Of a stretch of 64,000 bases of DNA, positions 8,004 to 17,418 are shown one piece after another. Source of the stretch: Pseudomonas alcaligenes. GTDB taxonomy: Bacteria; Pseudomonadota; Gammaproteobacteria; Pseudomonadales; Pseudomonadaceae. The number at the start of each line of letters is the position of its first letter. Positions within the stretch are counted from its first letter, which is position 1. The stretch is taken from NCBI RefSeq assembly GCF_014490745.1, contig NZ_LZEU01000001.1:3375501-3439500 (forward strand). Direction: 5' to 3'. Below the pieces are notes generated by a model. That model ran no database searches. It was not told the DNA's origin and saw only the letters and a program-made list of their open reading frames with translations. The position numbers were made by a program, and so were the translations under genes.

Positions 8004-9695
8004 TCAGGCCGGGGTGGCCAGTTTCTTCAGCTCCTGGTCACGCAGCTCGCGGCGCAGGATCTTGCCGACGTTGGTGGTCGGCAGGCTGTCGCGGAACTCG
8101 ACCGAACGCGGCACCTTGTAACCGGTGAGGTTGCCACGCATGTGCTCCATCACCTGATCCTTGGTCAGGCTTTCGCCCGGCTTGACCACCACGAAGACCT
8201 TGATCGCCTCGCCCGAACGCTCGTCCGGGATGCCGATGGCGGCGCACTGCAGCACGCCCGGCAGGGTGGCGAGCACGTCTTCCAGCTCGTTCGGGTACAC
8301 GTTGAAGCCGGATACCAGGATCATGTCCTTCTTGCGGTCGACGATGCGCATGAAGCCGTCGTCCTGGATGATGGCGATGTCGCCAGTCTTCAGCCAGCCG
8401 TCGGCATCGAGCATTTCATCGGTGGCTTCCTGGCGCTGCCAGTAGCCCTTCATCACCTGCGGGCCCTTGACGCACAGCTCGCCACGCTCGCCCAGCGGCT
8501 GCTCGACGCCAGCGTCGTCGATAACCTTGCACAGGGTCGACGGAACCGGGATGCCGATGGTGCCGACCTGGATGTTCTGGAACGGGTTCACCGATACCAC
8601 CGGGCTGGTTTCGGTCATGCCGTAACCTTCGCAGATGGCGCAGCCGGTGACATCTTTCCAGCGCTCGGCGCTGGCCAGCTGCAGGGCCATGCCGCCAGAC
8701 AGGGTCAGCTTCAGCGCGGAGAAGTCCAGGGCACGGAACGCCTCGTTGTTGCACAGGGCAACGAACAGGGTGTTGAGGCCGACGAAGGCGGTGAACTTCC
8801 AGTTGCCCAGTTCCTTCACGGTGCCCGGCAGGTCGCGCGGGTTGGTCACCAGGATGTTGTGGTTGCCGGTGAGCATCATCGCCATGCAATGGAAGGTGAA
8901 GGCGTAGATGTGGTACAGCGGCAGCGGGCAGATGACGATCTCGCAACCTTCATTGAGGTTGGAGCCCATCAGCGCCTTGGATTGCAGCATGTTGGCGATC
9001 AGGTTGCGGTGGGTCAGCATCGCGCCCTTGGCCACGCCGGTGGTGCCACCGGTGTACTGCAGCACGGCCACGTCGCCGTTGCTCGGGCTGGCTTCGTTGA
9101 CGCTCTTGCCACGGCCCAGGGCCAGGGCGGCATTGAACTTGACGGCTTGCGGCAGGTTGAACGCCGGCACCATCTTCTTCACGTACTTGACCACGGCGTT
9201 GACCAGCAGGCGCTTGAGCGGCGGCAGCAGGTCGGCTACTTCGGTGACGATGACGTGCTTGACGCCGGTCTTGGGCAGCACTTCCTCGGCCAGGTGGGCC
9301 ATGTTGGCCAGGCACACCAGGGCCTTGGCGCCGGAGTCGTTGAACTGGTGTTCCATCTCCCGCGCGGTGTACAGCGGGTTGGTGTTGACCACGATGAGGC
9401 CGGCACGCATGGCGCCGAATACCACCACCGGGTATTGCAGGATGTTCGGCAGCTGCACGGCGATGCGGTCGCCGGGCTTGAGGTCGGTGTGGTTCTGCAG
9501 ATAGGCGGCAAACGCGCCGGACAGCTCGTACATCTCACCATAGGTGAGGGTCTTGCCCAGGTTGCTGAACGCAGGCTTGTCGGCAAAGCGTTGGCAGGAC
9601 TGTTTCAGTACGGCCTGAATATTGGGGTACTGGTCGGCATCGATCTCGGCAGCGATCCCGACAGGGTACTTGTCCTTCCAGAAGTTTTCGGTCAT
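8004..9695 (-). CDS. fadD1: Long-chain fatty-acid-CoA ligase FadD1
   Basis: Activates long-chain fatty acids to acyl-CoA with ATP at the inner membrane, the entry to beta-oxidation. It is 563 residues long. The AMP-binding motif YTGGTTGVAKGA and the fatty-acyl signature TGDIAIIQDDGF...RKKDMILVSGFN are present, and the N-terminus ENFWKDKYP is typical of Pseudomonas FadD1. It follows a second fadD gene (9937-11625) on the same strand, an arrangement known in P. aeruginosa (PA3299-PA3300), where the two paralogs have different chain-length preferences. A terminator in the 241-bp gap suggests its own promoter. Confidence 0.93.
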   Translation of the reverse strand: MTENFWKDKYPVGIAAEIDADQYPNIQAVLKQSCQRFADKPAFSNLGKTLTYGEMYELSGAFAAYLQNHTDLKPGDRIAVQLPNILQYPVVVFGAMRAGLIVVNTNPLYTAREMEHQFNDSGAKALVCLANMAHLAEEVLPKTGVKHVIVTEVADLLPPLKRLLVNAVVKYVKKMVPAFNLPQAVKFNAALALGRGKSVNEASPSNGDVAVLQYTGGTTGVAKGAMLTHRNLIANMLQSKALMGSNLNEGCEIVICPLPLYHIYAFTFHCMAMMLTGNHNILVTNPRDLPGTVKELGNWKFTAFVGLNTLFVALCNNEAFRALDFSALKLTLSGGMALQLASAERWKDVTGCAICEGYGMTETSPVVSVNPFQNIQVGTIGIPVPSTLCKVIDDAGVEQPLGERGELCVKGPQVMKGYWQRQEATDEMLDADGWLKTGDIAIIQDDGFMRIVDRKKDMILVSGFNVYPNELEDVLATLPGVLQCAAIGIPDERSGEAIKVFVVVKPGESLTKDQVMEHMRGNLTGYKVPRSVEFRDSLPTTNVGKILRRELRDQELKKLATPA

Positions 9696-9851
9696 GGAAG
9701 CCTACTCCTGAGCTACAGCTATGTTCACCGCGCAAATGGCGACGATTTGTTGTGATGAGTGTGCCTTTTTTGTGCACGAGTGCGGCAAAAAAGCGCGCCG
9801 AGAGTAGCAGCTTTGCCAGGGGTCGCCTAGCACCAAACCTGCCCTTGCCAG

Positions 9852-9887
9852 TCAAAAAAATGACCGATCATCGCTGATCGGTCATTT
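9852..9887 (-). terminator. Intrinsic terminator between fadD2 and fadD1
   Basis: A 13-bp perfect stem (9858-9870 with 9875-9887, loop TCGC, core TGACCGATCA) is followed on the minus strand by a T-tract. It would end fadD2 transcripts before fadD1. Confidence 0.85.
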
Positions 9888-9936
9888 ATACGAAACCCGT
9901 CGAAAATGCCTGCCTAGCTTAGGCCAGGCAAGGCTT

Positions 9937-11625
9937 TCAGGCGATGTCGCGGAGCTCGCGGCGGAGGATCTTGCCCACCGGGGTCATCGGCAGAGCATCC
10001 TTGAGGACGATGTGCTTGGGCACCTTGTAGCCGGTGAAGTTCTCGCGGCAGTAGGCCTTGAGCTCTTCGATGCTGACGCCGCCCTCGCGCGGCACGACGA
10101 ACAACTTGACCGCCTCGCCAGACTTTTCGTCCGGCACGCCGATGGCCGCGCAGCTGGCAACTTTCGGGTGGGCCATGACCACGTCCTCGATCTCGTTGGG
10201 GTACACGTTGAAGCCGGAGACGATGATCATGTCCTTCTTGCGATCGACGATGCGCACATAGCCGTCCGGGTCGATCACCGCGATGTCGCCGGTCTTGAAC
10301 CAGCCCTCGGCGTCCAGCACCTCGGCGGTAGCCTCTTCGCGCTGCCAGTAGCCCTTCATTACCTGCGGGCCCTTGATGCACAACTCGCCGCGTTCGCCGA
10401 TCGGCTGCTCGACGCCGTTGTCGTCGATCACCTTGAGCGCGGTACCGGCCACCGGGATACCCACGGTGCCCAGGCGCGACAACGTGCCGTAGCAGTTGGT
10501 GGTGGCCACCGGCGAGGTTTCGGTGAGGCCGTAGCCTTCGACGATGGAGCAGCCGGTGATCTTCTCCCAGCGCTCGGCCGTGGCCTTGACCAGGGCGGTA
10601 CCGCCGGAGTTGGTCAGTTTGAAGTTGGAGAAATCGAGGTTCTTGAACTCCGGGTGATCCATCAGCGCGACGAACAGAGTGTTGAGCCCCAGCAGCGCGG
10701 AGAACTTCCACTTACCCAGCTCCTTGACGAAGCCAGGGATGTCGCGCGGGTTGGTGATCAGCACGTTGTGGTTGCCGCTGACCATCATGCACATGCAGTT
10801 CGCGGTGAAGGCATAGATGTGATAGAGCGGCAGCGGCGCGATCATGATCTCGCCACCTTCGCGCATCAGCGGCAGGCCATCGGCGCCGAGCTGCTGCAGG
10901 CAGTTGAACACCTGCTGCATGTTGGCCACCAGGTTGCCGTGGGTGAGCATGGCGCCTTTGGCCACGCCAGTGGTGCCGCCGGTGTACTGCAGCACGGCGA
11001 CATCCTCGAGGGCAGCCTTGACCGGCTTCAGCGCATGACCGCGGCCGGCACGCAGCACGTCCTTGAAGGACAGCGCCTGCGGCAGCTGGTAATCCGGCAC
11101 CATCTTCTTCACGTGCTTGACCACGCTGTTGACCAGCCAGCCCTTGAGGCTCGGCAGCATGTCGCCCATGCGCGCTTCGATCAGGTATTCGATCTGGGTA
11201 TCGGGCAGCACCTCCTGCACCGACTTGCCGAAGGTGTTCAGGTACACCAGCGCACGCACCCCGGCATCGTTGAACTGATGGCGCATCTCGCGCACGGTGT
11301 ACAGCGGGTTGGTGTTGACCACGATCAGCCCGGCGCGCATGGCGCCGAACACGGCGATCGGGTACTGCAGGATATTGGGCATCTGCACGGCGATGCGGTC
11401 GCCGGGCTTGAGGTCGGTGTTCTTCTGCAGCCAGGCGGCGAAGGCAGCGGAATAACGCTCCAGGTCGGCATAGGTCAGCGTGACACCGAGATTGCTGAAC
11501 GCCGGGCGATCAGCGAACTTCTTGCAGGAGCGCTCGAACACTTCAACCACCGAACGGTAGGTGGTCAGATCGACTTGGTTGGCTACGCCGGCCGGGCGCT
11601 TGTCGTCCCAGAAGTCAGGTTGCAT
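9937..11625 (-). CDS. fadD2: Long-chain fatty-acid-CoA ligase FadD2
   Basis: A 562-residue paralog of FadD1 with the same YTGGTTGVAKGA adenylate loop and the TGDIAVIDPDGY/RKKDMIIVSGFN signature. The N-terminus (MQPDFWDDKRPAGVANQVDL) and a longer insert near residue 240 distinguish it from FadD1. It is the upstream gene of the tandem pair and lies back-to-back with a binding-protein gene and the hydrolase/phaJ1 pair, as in the P. aeruginosa PA3300-PA3302 area. I saw no clear PsrA palindrome in the 187-bp upstream gap. Confidence 0.92.
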   Translation of the reverse strand: MQPDFWDDKRPAGVANQVDLTTYRSVVEVFERSCKKFADRPAFSNLGVTLTYADLERYSAAFAAWLQKNTDLKPGDRIAVQMPNILQYPIAVFGAMRAGLIVVNTNPLYTVREMRHQFNDAGVRALVYLNTFGKSVQEVLPDTQIEYLIEARMGDMLPSLKGWLVNSVVKHVKKMVPDYQLPQALSFKDVLRAGRGHALKPVKAALEDVAVLQYTGGTTGVAKGAMLTHGNLVANMQQVFNCLQQLGADGLPLMREGGEIMIAPLPLYHIYAFTANCMCMMVSGNHNVLITNPRDIPGFVKELGKWKFSALLGLNTLFVALMDHPEFKNLDFSNFKLTNSGGTALVKATAERWEKITGCSIVEGYGLTETSPVATTNCYGTLSRLGTVGIPVAGTALKVIDDNGVEQPIGERGELCIKGPQVMKGYWQREEATAEVLDAEGWFKTGDIAVIDPDGYVRIVDRKKDMIIVSGFNVYPNEIEDVVMAHPKVASCAAIGVPDEKSGEAVKLFVVPREGGVSIEELKAYCRENFTGYKVPKHIVLKDALPMTPVGKILRRELRDIA

Positions 11626-11812
11626 TGTTTTTATCCCCTTGACCTGATGTTGTCGGTGTCCTTCGTCTGACGAAAGGCATCGCCGGAACTTAACAGCTCT
11701 ACCGGGTCAGGCAAATAGCTGGTGACCGTCATTGATCGCGTGAATCTCGAACAAGAATGGGGCGGCGCCAATGAGCTTGGGCTATAGCTAGAACTCTGCC
11801 CATCGGAGTGTG

Positions 11813-12553
11813 ATGCGCCCCATGTCGCTGCGCCTGCTGCTGGTTCTGCTGGGGCTCTGCTGGTTGCTGCCGAGCACAGCCAGCGAGCTGCGTCTGGCCA
11901 CCCTGGAATACCCGCCCTACTCCTCACAGCTACGCCCTAACGGCGGCAGCATCGTCGAGCTGACCACCCGCGCCTTCGCCACCCAGGGCCAGCATGTGCG
12001 CATCGACTTCCTGCCCTGGGCACGGGTGCGCGCCGACCTGCACAGCGGTCTGTACCAGGGCGCCCTGGCCCTGTGGCCGCAGGAAATCATCGAGGAAGGC
12101 CTGACCGCCTCGCGTCCGCTGTTCTACAGCCAGCTAGGGCTGTTCGTGCGGCGCAGCCGGCCGGTGCACTTCAACGGCATCACCGACCTGGTCGGGCACA
12201 AGGTCGGCATCGTGCGCGGCTACGGCTACCCGCCGCACATCCTGCGTTCGGGGATCATCGCCGAGGAAGCGGTGGATGACATCAGCAACCTGCGCAAACT
12301 GCAGGCGCGACGCTTCGACCTGGTGCTGCTGGAACGCCTGGTCGGCGAATACCTGGTGGCCGGCGATGCCGAGCTGCGCGGCAAGCTGGTGTGGCAGGAT
12401 CCGGCGCTAGAGCGCATCCCACTGTTCGTCGGTTTCCGCCCACAGGAACCAGGCCAGCCGGACTGGGCGGCGATCTTCGAGCGCGGCCTGCGCGAGCTGC
12501 ATGCCAGCGGCGAGTACATGCAGATCCTGCGCCGCCACGCCGATACACCCTAG
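11813..12553 (+). CDS. Periplasmic solute-binding protein, amino-acid type (SBP_bac_3)
   Basis: A 246-residue exported protein. The signal peptide covers residues 1-24 (LLLVLLGLCWLLPSTAS), followed by ELRLATLEYPPYS, the opening strand of family 3 binding proteins. Motifs such as DLVGHKVGIVRGYGYPP and DLVLLERLVGEY fit the fold, but there is no transporter gene nearby, so it may act as an orphan or sensor-like binding protein. Start choice: ATG 11813 with GGAG upstream; GTG 11810 and ATG 11822 are alternatives. It is transcribed divergently from fadD2. Ligand unknown. Confidence 0.75.
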   Translation: MRPMSLRLLLVLLGLCWLLPSTASELRLATLEYPPYSSQLRPNGGSIVELTTRAFATQGQHVRIDFLPWARVRADLHSGLYQGALALWPQEIIEEGLTASRPLFYSQLGLFVRRSRPVHFNGITDLVGHKVGIVRGYGYPPHILRSGIIAEEAVDDISNLRKLQARRFDLVLLERLVGEYLVAGDAELRGKLVWQDPALERIPLFVGFRPQEPGQPDWAAIFERGLRELHASGEYMQILRRHADTP

Positions 12554-12631
12554 GCGCCAGCCCCACCGATCGGGCTTTGCCTGGCCGGGCCCGGCATGCA
12601 CAATGCGCCATCCACCGGACAAGGAACTTCC

Positions 12632-13591
12632 ATGCAGCACACTGCGTACTGGCTCGCCGCCGGCGATGGTGCCCAGCTCTACCTCAACCGCTGGCAGGTC
12701 ACCGGCACCCCGCGTGGCGTGCTGATGATCGCCCACGGCATGGCCGAGCACAGCGCGCGCTACGCCCGCCTGGCCGCCGCCATGGTCGCCCAGGGCTTCG
12801 AGGTCTACGCCCTGGATCAGCGCGGCCACGGCCGCAGTGCCGAACAGGGCACCCTCGGCCTGTACGCCGAGCAGAACGGCTGGCACAAGGTGGTCGAGGA
12901 TCTGGCCACGCTCAACCACCATATCCGCCAGCAGCACCCGCAGGCGCCGATCTTCCTGCTCGGCCACAGCATGGGCAGCTACATCGGCATGGCCTACCTG
13001 ATGCGCCACAGCTGCAGCCTGCAGGGCGCCATCCTGTCCGGCTCCAACTACCAGCCACTGGCGCTGTACAAGGCCGCCGCCCTGATCGCCCGCTTCGAGC
13101 GCTGGCGCCTCGGCCCGCAGGGTCGCAGCAAGCTGATCGACCAGCTGTCGTTCGGCTCGTTCAACAAGGCCTTCAAGCCCAATCGCACCGCCTTCGACTG
13201 GCTCAGCCGCGATCCGGCCGAGGTCGATCTGTACGTCAACGACCCGCTGTGCGGCTTCATCTGCACCACCCAGCTGTGGTGCGACCTGATGCACGGCTTC
13301 CAGCAGATCACCCCGCTGCAGAACCTGGCGCAGATCGACAACGACCTGCCGCTGCTGGTGATCGGCGGCGACCGTGACCCGGTCAGCCAGGGCAAGCGTC
13401 TTGCTGATCTGGCCAGTGCCCTGCGCAGCGCCGGCAGCCAGGACGTACAACTGAAGATTTATCCCGAGGCCCGCCACGAGCTGCTCAACGAGAGCAACCG
13501 CGACGAAGTCACCCAGCATCTGCTCGACTGGCTGGAACGGGCCATCGCCCGCAGCCGTCACTGCCCCACGCCCACCCAGGAGCCCGCATGA
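12632..13591 (+). CDS. Alpha/beta hydrolase, monoacylglycerol-lipase-like
   Basis: A 319-residue serine hydrolase without a signal peptide. The oxyanion region HGMAEHSARY and the nucleophile elbow GHSMGS (Ser113) are those of the monoglyceride lipase/lysophospholipase group; the Asp of GGDRDPVS and the His of EARHELLNE complete a plausible triad. It corresponds in place and kind to PA3301. AAGGAA lies six bases before the ATG at 12632. Its stop overlaps the start of phaJ1 by four bases (ATGA), so the two are co-translated; release of fatty acids from glycerides next to fadD and phaJ1 would fit, as inference. Confidence 0.85.
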   Translation: MQHTAYWLAAGDGAQLYLNRWQVTGTPRGVLMIAHGMAEHSARYARLAAAMVAQGFEVYALDQRGHGRSAEQGTLGLYAEQNGWHKVVEDLATLNHHIRQQHPQAPIFLLGHSMGSYIGMAYLMRHSCSLQGAILSGSNYQPLALYKAAALIARFERWRLGPQGRSKLIDQLSFGSFNKAFKPNRTAFDWLSRDPAEVDLYVNDPLCGFICTTQLWCDLMHGFQQITPLQNLAQIDNDLPLLVIGGDRDPVSQGKRLADLASALRSAGSQDVQLKIYPEARHELLNESNRDEVTQHLLDWLERAIARSRHCPTPTQEPA

Positions 13592-14058
13592 CCCAGGTAA
13601 CCAACATCCCCTACGACGCCCTTGAAGTCGGCCAGCAGGCCAGCTTCGACAAGACCGTCGAGGAGCGCGACATCCAGCTGTTCGCCGCCGTATCCGGCGA
13701 CAACAACCCGGTACACCTGGACGCCGCCTTCGCCGCCGAGACGATGTTCAAGGAGCGCATCGCCCACGGCATGTTCAGCGGCGCCCTGATCAGCGCGGCC
13801 ATCGCCTGCCGTCTGCCCGGCCCGGGCACCATCTACCTCGGCCAGAGCCTCAAGTTCACCCGCCCGGTGAAGCTCGGCGACACCCTGACGGTGAAGCTGG
13901 AAGTGCTGGAAAAGCTGCCGAAAGGTCGCGTGCGCCTGGCCACCCGGGTGTTCAACCAGAACGCCGAGCAGGTGGTCGATGGCGAAGCCGAAGTGCTGGC
14001 CCCACGCGCCGAGCAGACGGTGACCATGCCGGCCATGCCGCAGGTCAGCGTGGGCTAA
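13588..14058 (+). CDS. phaJ1: (R)-specific enoyl-CoA hydratase PhaJ1 (MaoC-like)
   Basis: Hydrates trans-2-enoyl-CoA from beta-oxidation to (R)-3-hydroxyacyl-CoA, the monomer for polyhydroxyalkanoates. It is a single MaoC hot-dog domain of 156 residues, the same length as P. aeruginosa PhaJ1. The catalytic stretch SGDNNPVHLDAAFA holds the Asp/His pair, and FKERIAHGMFSGALISAAI is the hydratase motif. Overlaps the hydrolase gene by four bases and ends before a strong terminator. Confidence 0.9.
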   Translation: MTQVTNIPYDALEVGQQASFDKTVEERDIQLFAAVSGDNNPVHLDAAFAAETMFKERIAHGMFSGALISAAIACRLPGPGTIYLGQSLKFTRPVKLGDTLTVKLEVLEKLPKGRVRLATRVFNQNAEQVVDGEAEVLAPRAEQTVTMPAMPQVSVG

Positions 14059-14071
14059 GCTCGCCACCCCA

Positions 14072-14111
14072 TAAAAAAGCCCCGCCGGTGTCATGCCAGC
14101 GGGGCTTTTTT
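14072..14111. terminator. Intrinsic terminator after phaJ1
   Basis: AAAAAAGCCCCGC and GCGGGGCTTTTTT form a stem around a 13-base loop. A/T-tracts on both sides allow it to serve phaJ1 (+) and the converging HlyD gene (-). Confidence 0.85.
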
Positions 14112-14177
14112 ATGGACGCTCTTCGTGACCGCTTGTCTCTGCTGCACACGGCGCACGCTATCCGGGCACCTCGAACA

Positions 14178-15068
14178 TCAGGGCACCGGCGCGGCCGCCG
14201 ACTGCTCTGCAGACGATGCCTGCACCGTCACGCTGGCAGTCATCCCCGCACTGAGCGGCAGATCCTGCGGCAGCTCCTCGAGCTGGATACGTACCGGAAT
14301 GCGCTGGGCCAGGCGCACCCAGTTGAAGGTCGGCTCGACCGTGGCCAGCAGTTGGCTGTCCTGCACCGCGTTGCGGTCGGTGATGCCGCGACTGATGCTC
14401 TCCACCCGCCCCTTGAGCGGCTCGCCGCCGCCCATCAGCAACACCTGGGCCGGCGCACCGAGGTGCACCTGGGCCAGCTTGGTTTCCTCGAAATAGGCCT
14501 GCACATAGAAGGAACCGTCGACCACCAGGGCCATCACCGCCTGCCCGGCCTGCACATAGTTGCCCTGGGCCAGGTGCAGGTTGGTGATCTGTCCGTCGCG
14601 CGGCGCCCGCACCTCGCTGCGCGCCAGGTTGAGCTCGGCTTCCTTCACTTCGGCCAGGGCCTGCTGGTACTCGCTACGGGCGATCTCGGCGGTGATCTGC
14701 GCGTTCTCGCGCAGCTCCGCGCTGATCGCCTGCGGCCCCAGCTGCACGCGGCGGCTAGCCTCGTGCTCGCGCAGACGCAGCTGCTGGTGGCGCGTTTCAG
14801 CCAGGGCCTGAGCCTTGACCAGGGCGGTCTGGTAGCGCTCGCGGTCGATGCTCAAGAGCAGATCGCCAGCCTTGACCTGCTGGTTGTCGCGCACCTTGAG
14901 CTCGACCACCCAGCCGGACACGTCCGGAGCGACTATCACCACGTCGGCGCGCACCCGCGCATCGCGCGTCCAGGGCGACAGCATGTAGTAATTCCACAGC
15001 CAGTAGCCGGCGGCGATGGCCAGTGCCACCAGGGCCAGAGTTATCAACTTGCGTACTGCAGCTTGCAT
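14178..15068 (-). CDS. HlyD/AaeA-type membrane fusion protein
   Basis: Periplasmic adaptor of an efflux pump, 296 residues, with one N-terminal membrane anchor (residues 8-28). The biotinyl-lipoyl-like half-motifs VVIAPDVSGWVVELKVRDNQ and SEVRAPRDGQITNLHLAQGN flank a helical hairpin (about residues 75-155). This layout and its neighbours, DUF1656 and a FUSC-type permease, match the aaeXAB aromatic-acid efflux group of Enterobacteria and similar Pseudomonas pumps. It is the last gene of the minus-strand operon, 15 bp after the DUF1656 gene. Substrate unknown. Confidence 0.87.
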   Translation of the reverse strand: MQAAVRKLITLALVALAIAAGYWLWNYYMLSPWTRDARVRADVVIVAPDVSGWVVELKVRDNQQVKAGDLLLSIDRERYQTALVKAQALAETRHQQLRLREHEASRRVQLGPQAISAELRENAQITAEIARSEYQQALAEVKEAELNLARSEVRAPRDGQITNLHLAQGNYVQAGQAVMALVVDGSFYVQAYFEETKLAQVHLGAPAQVLLMGGGEPLKGRVESISRGITDRNAVQDSQLLATVEPTFNWVRLAQRIPVRIQLEELPQDLPLSAGMTASVTVQASSAEQSAAAPVP

Positions 15069-15083
15069 AGCGGTTTTCCTTGA

Positions 15084-15287
15084 TCAGCCGGCGGCCAGAG
15101 CGACCAGCGCCGCCAGCACACAGATATAGAGGGCCACGTCGAACAGCGCCTCATGCCAGATCCAGCGCGCCACGCCGACCCGCTGCAGACCCAGGCGCAG
15201 CACCCCGGTCAGCAGCAGCGCCACCAGCGCATAGATCAACAACGGGCTGAGCAGCACACCGCCCCAGGCCCACTCACGCAACGCCAT
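15084..15287 (-). CDS. DUF1656 (AaeX-like) small membrane protein
   Basis: A 67-residue protein with two hydrophobic segments (about residues 10-30 and 47-66). DUF1656 proteins regularly lie between FUSC-type permeases and HlyD adaptors. The ATG at 15287 lies inside the 3' end of the permease gene (14-bp overlap), implying translational coupling. Its function in the pump is not known. Confidence 0.8.
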   Translation of the reverse strand: MALREWAWGGVLLSPLLIYALVALLLTGVLRLGLQRVGVARWIWHEALFDVALYICVLAALVALAAG

Positions 15288-17262
15288 AAGTCTCTCCCTG
15301 TCGTGCACACCATTGCCGCCAGCTGCCCTGCAACTGCAGCAGCGCCGCCTCGGCCAGGCGTAATTCGGTGGAAGGCGGCTGCGCCTGCAGGGCCTGTTGC
15401 AGCTGCGCCACCGGTTCGCCCAGGCACTCGCCCAGGCCCACCGCCGGGCCGGCACGCAGCACCTGCTGCAACTGTAGCCAGAAGCCGCGCTCGACCTCGC
15501 CCAGCGGCACCTGCGCCACGGCCAGGCAGGCGCGCAGGTGCAGCAGCTCATCGCCCAGGTCGAGACTGGCCACGCCATCGTCCCAGCGGCTGCGGGTTTC
15601 GCTGGGCAGCACCGGGTAATGCCGAGCCAGCTGCAGCAGGCGGTCGGCGATGCGCCCGCCGAACCAGTTGTCGGCCCCGGCCAGCGTGCGCGTGGTCAAC
15701 GCGGCCAGATCGTCGAGAGTCGCGCGCAGCAAGCGGCGCCCGTGCCAGACGGGGTTCTGCAGGGTGATCAGACGGAACGCCAACACTGCGCAGCCAACCC
15801 CGATCAGCATGGCGATGGCCTGGTTAAGAAAGGAGGCGACGTCGTAGACCATGTCGTTCTGCGGTGCGCAGAGCACGATGAAATGCAGGCAGAAGGAGGT
15901 CGCGGTGCCGGCCATCGCCGGCCGGGCCATACCCAGCACACCGAACAGCAGCGGCACGCCCAGAGCCATGCAGAGCAAGGGGAAGCCACTCCACTGCGGT
16001 AGCAGCAGCTGGCCGACCACGAAGGCCACCGGCAGGGCATAGAAGATCCCGCGCAGGAAAGACATGCCGATCAGGTCGGCATTCTCGCGGCTGGCGAACA
16101 GACTGCACACCACCGCCGCCAGCAGCAGCGCACCACTGGCGGCCGGCCAGGCGGTGAGCAGCCAGAACGTCGACAAGCCGAGAAACGCCAACGCGCTACG
16201 CAGACCGTAGACGGCGGCTGTCTGCAGATCGCGATGCCAGGACAGCGCCGGTGGCGCATCGGCCGGCGCCTCGCCGCGCTGCACCGCCTGCAGCGCCTGG
16301 CGAGCGAACAGGAACTGGCGCAGCAGTACCGCCAGGCGGGCCAGACAGAATTGCTGGGCCGGGCTCAGCGCCTCGTCCTGGGCGGCCAGCTGCAGGCGCT
16401 CGCGCAACTGCTGGATGGCCTCATCCTGCGGCTCGTCCAGCTGCGCCTGTACCGCCGCCAGCCAGGGCGCGACGCCTTGCGCCTCCGCCACTTCCAGCTG
16501 GCGCCACTGGCGTGCCACGCCCCGCGCCAGACGCAGCAGGCCGAGCAGGTCGCGGGTCAGCACGCGCAGGGCGCGGCCACGCTGGCGGCCGCGTTCACCC
16601 TCGAACCAGGCATGCTCGCGCTGGGCGTCCACAGCGACAATGCGCCCCAGCACCTCCAGCAGGCCCTGGCGCGAGTGTGGCTCGTTGCCCAGCGCCCGGC
16701 GCACCGCCTGCATGCCGGCCTGCCAGGTCTGGCTGGCCTGCTCGGTCATCTGCCGTTCAACCCGCTGCGGCCAGAGCAGTGCGCTGGTGGCGGTGGCGCA
16801 GAGGATGCCCAGGCAGATCTCCGTGCAGCGCGCCACCGCCTGGTCGAACACCAGCAGCGGCTTGCCGATAAGCGGCAGGCAGATGATCGCCACCGTGTAG
16901 CCGGCCAGCACGAAGGTGTAGGACCAGGCGCTGCGCAACAGGGTCGAGGCCGCCGTGCACAAGCCCAGCCACAGCCCCATCGCCAGCAGGAACAGCCAGG
17001 GCGCCTGGGCGAACAGGGCCATGAACAGCACCGCCATGCTGGTCCCGACCAGGGTACCGAGCAGACGCGCCAGGCCCTTCTGCACCACCATACCGGACAG
17101 CGGCTGGGCAACGATGAACGCCGTCATCAGCGCCCACTGCGGCTGTTCCAGACCGAAGCGGAAAGCGCACCACAGAGCCAGTGCACCGCCCAGCAGGGTC
17201 TTGCAGGCGAACTGCAGGGCCATGCGGCTGGGGCTGAGGAATACCGACAAGGAATCGCGCAC
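15274..17262 (-). CDS. FUSC-family efflux permease (AaeB-like)
   Basis: Inner-membrane component of the pump, 662 residues from the GTG at 17262. Two blocks of hydrophobic helices (about residues 20-170 and 355-510) are separated by soluble regions, and the C-terminal third is cytoplasmic, as in fusaric-acid resistance proteins. The WALMTAFIVAQPLSGMVV pattern is the FUSC signature. Alternative starts are ATG 17223 (shorter) or ATG 17322 (longer); the GTG leaves the usual short segment before the first helix. It is the first gene of a three-gene operon, divergent from a TetR regulator across a gap rich in GCTAA/TTAGC half-sites. Confidence 0.85.
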   Translation of the reverse strand: MRDSLSVFLSPSRMALQFACKTLLGGALALWCAFRFGLEQPQWALMTAFIVAQPLSGMVVQKGLARLLGTLVGTSMAVLFMALFAQAPWLFLLAMGLWLGLCTAASTLLRSAWSYTFVLAGYTVAIICLPLIGKPLLVFDQAVARCTEICLGILCATATSALLWPQRVERQMTEQASQTWQAGMQAVRRALGNEPHSRQGLLEVLGRIVAVDAQREHAWFEGERGRQRGRALRVLTRDLLGLLRLARGVARQWRQLEVAEAQGVAPWLAAVQAQLDEPQDEAIQQLRERLQLAAQDEALSPAQQFCLARLAVLLRQFLFARQALQAVQRGEAPADAPPALSWHRDLQTAAVYGLRSALAFLGLSTFWLLTAWPAASGALLLAAVVCSLFASRENADLIGMSFLRGIFYALPVAFVVGQLLLPQWSGFPLLCMALGVPLLFGVLGMARPAMAGTATSFCLHFIVLCAPQNDMVYDVASFLNQAIAMLIGVGCAVLAFRLITLQNPVWHGRRLLRATLDDLAALTTRTLAGADNWFGGRIADRLLQLARHYPVLPSETRSRWDDGVASLDLGDELLHLRACLAVAQVPLGEVERGFWLQLQQVLRAGPAVGLGECLGEPVAQLQQALQAQPPSTELRLAEAALLQLQGSWRQWCARQGETYGVA

Positions 17263-17327
17263 GACAACTACCTGAGGGACTGTCCTTGAAAAATAGCGGG
17301 TTATGGGAAAGGCGAAATACAAAGTAC

Positions 17328-17348
17328 AGCTAATTATTAGCTGGCTAA
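17328..17348. promoter_or_regulatory. Overlapping palindromes, probable TetR operator
   Basis: AGCTAATTATTAGCT (17328-17342) overlaps TTAGCTGGCTAA (17337-17348), giving three phased GCTAA/TTAGC half-sites between the FUSC operon and the TetR gene. A near-copy, GTTAGCCGGCTAAC, occurs at 52270-52283. Confidence 0.5.
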
Positions 17349-17418
17349 CATTTTTCGTCCAGCAGCCGCTCGTCGAGCAGCCCTTGCACTAATTAATCGA
17401 TCATTTAATTAATATCCA

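Noticed and set aside
9696..9851. PsrA operator in front of fadD1
   Set aside because: No GAAAC-N4-GTTTC-like palindrome could be found.
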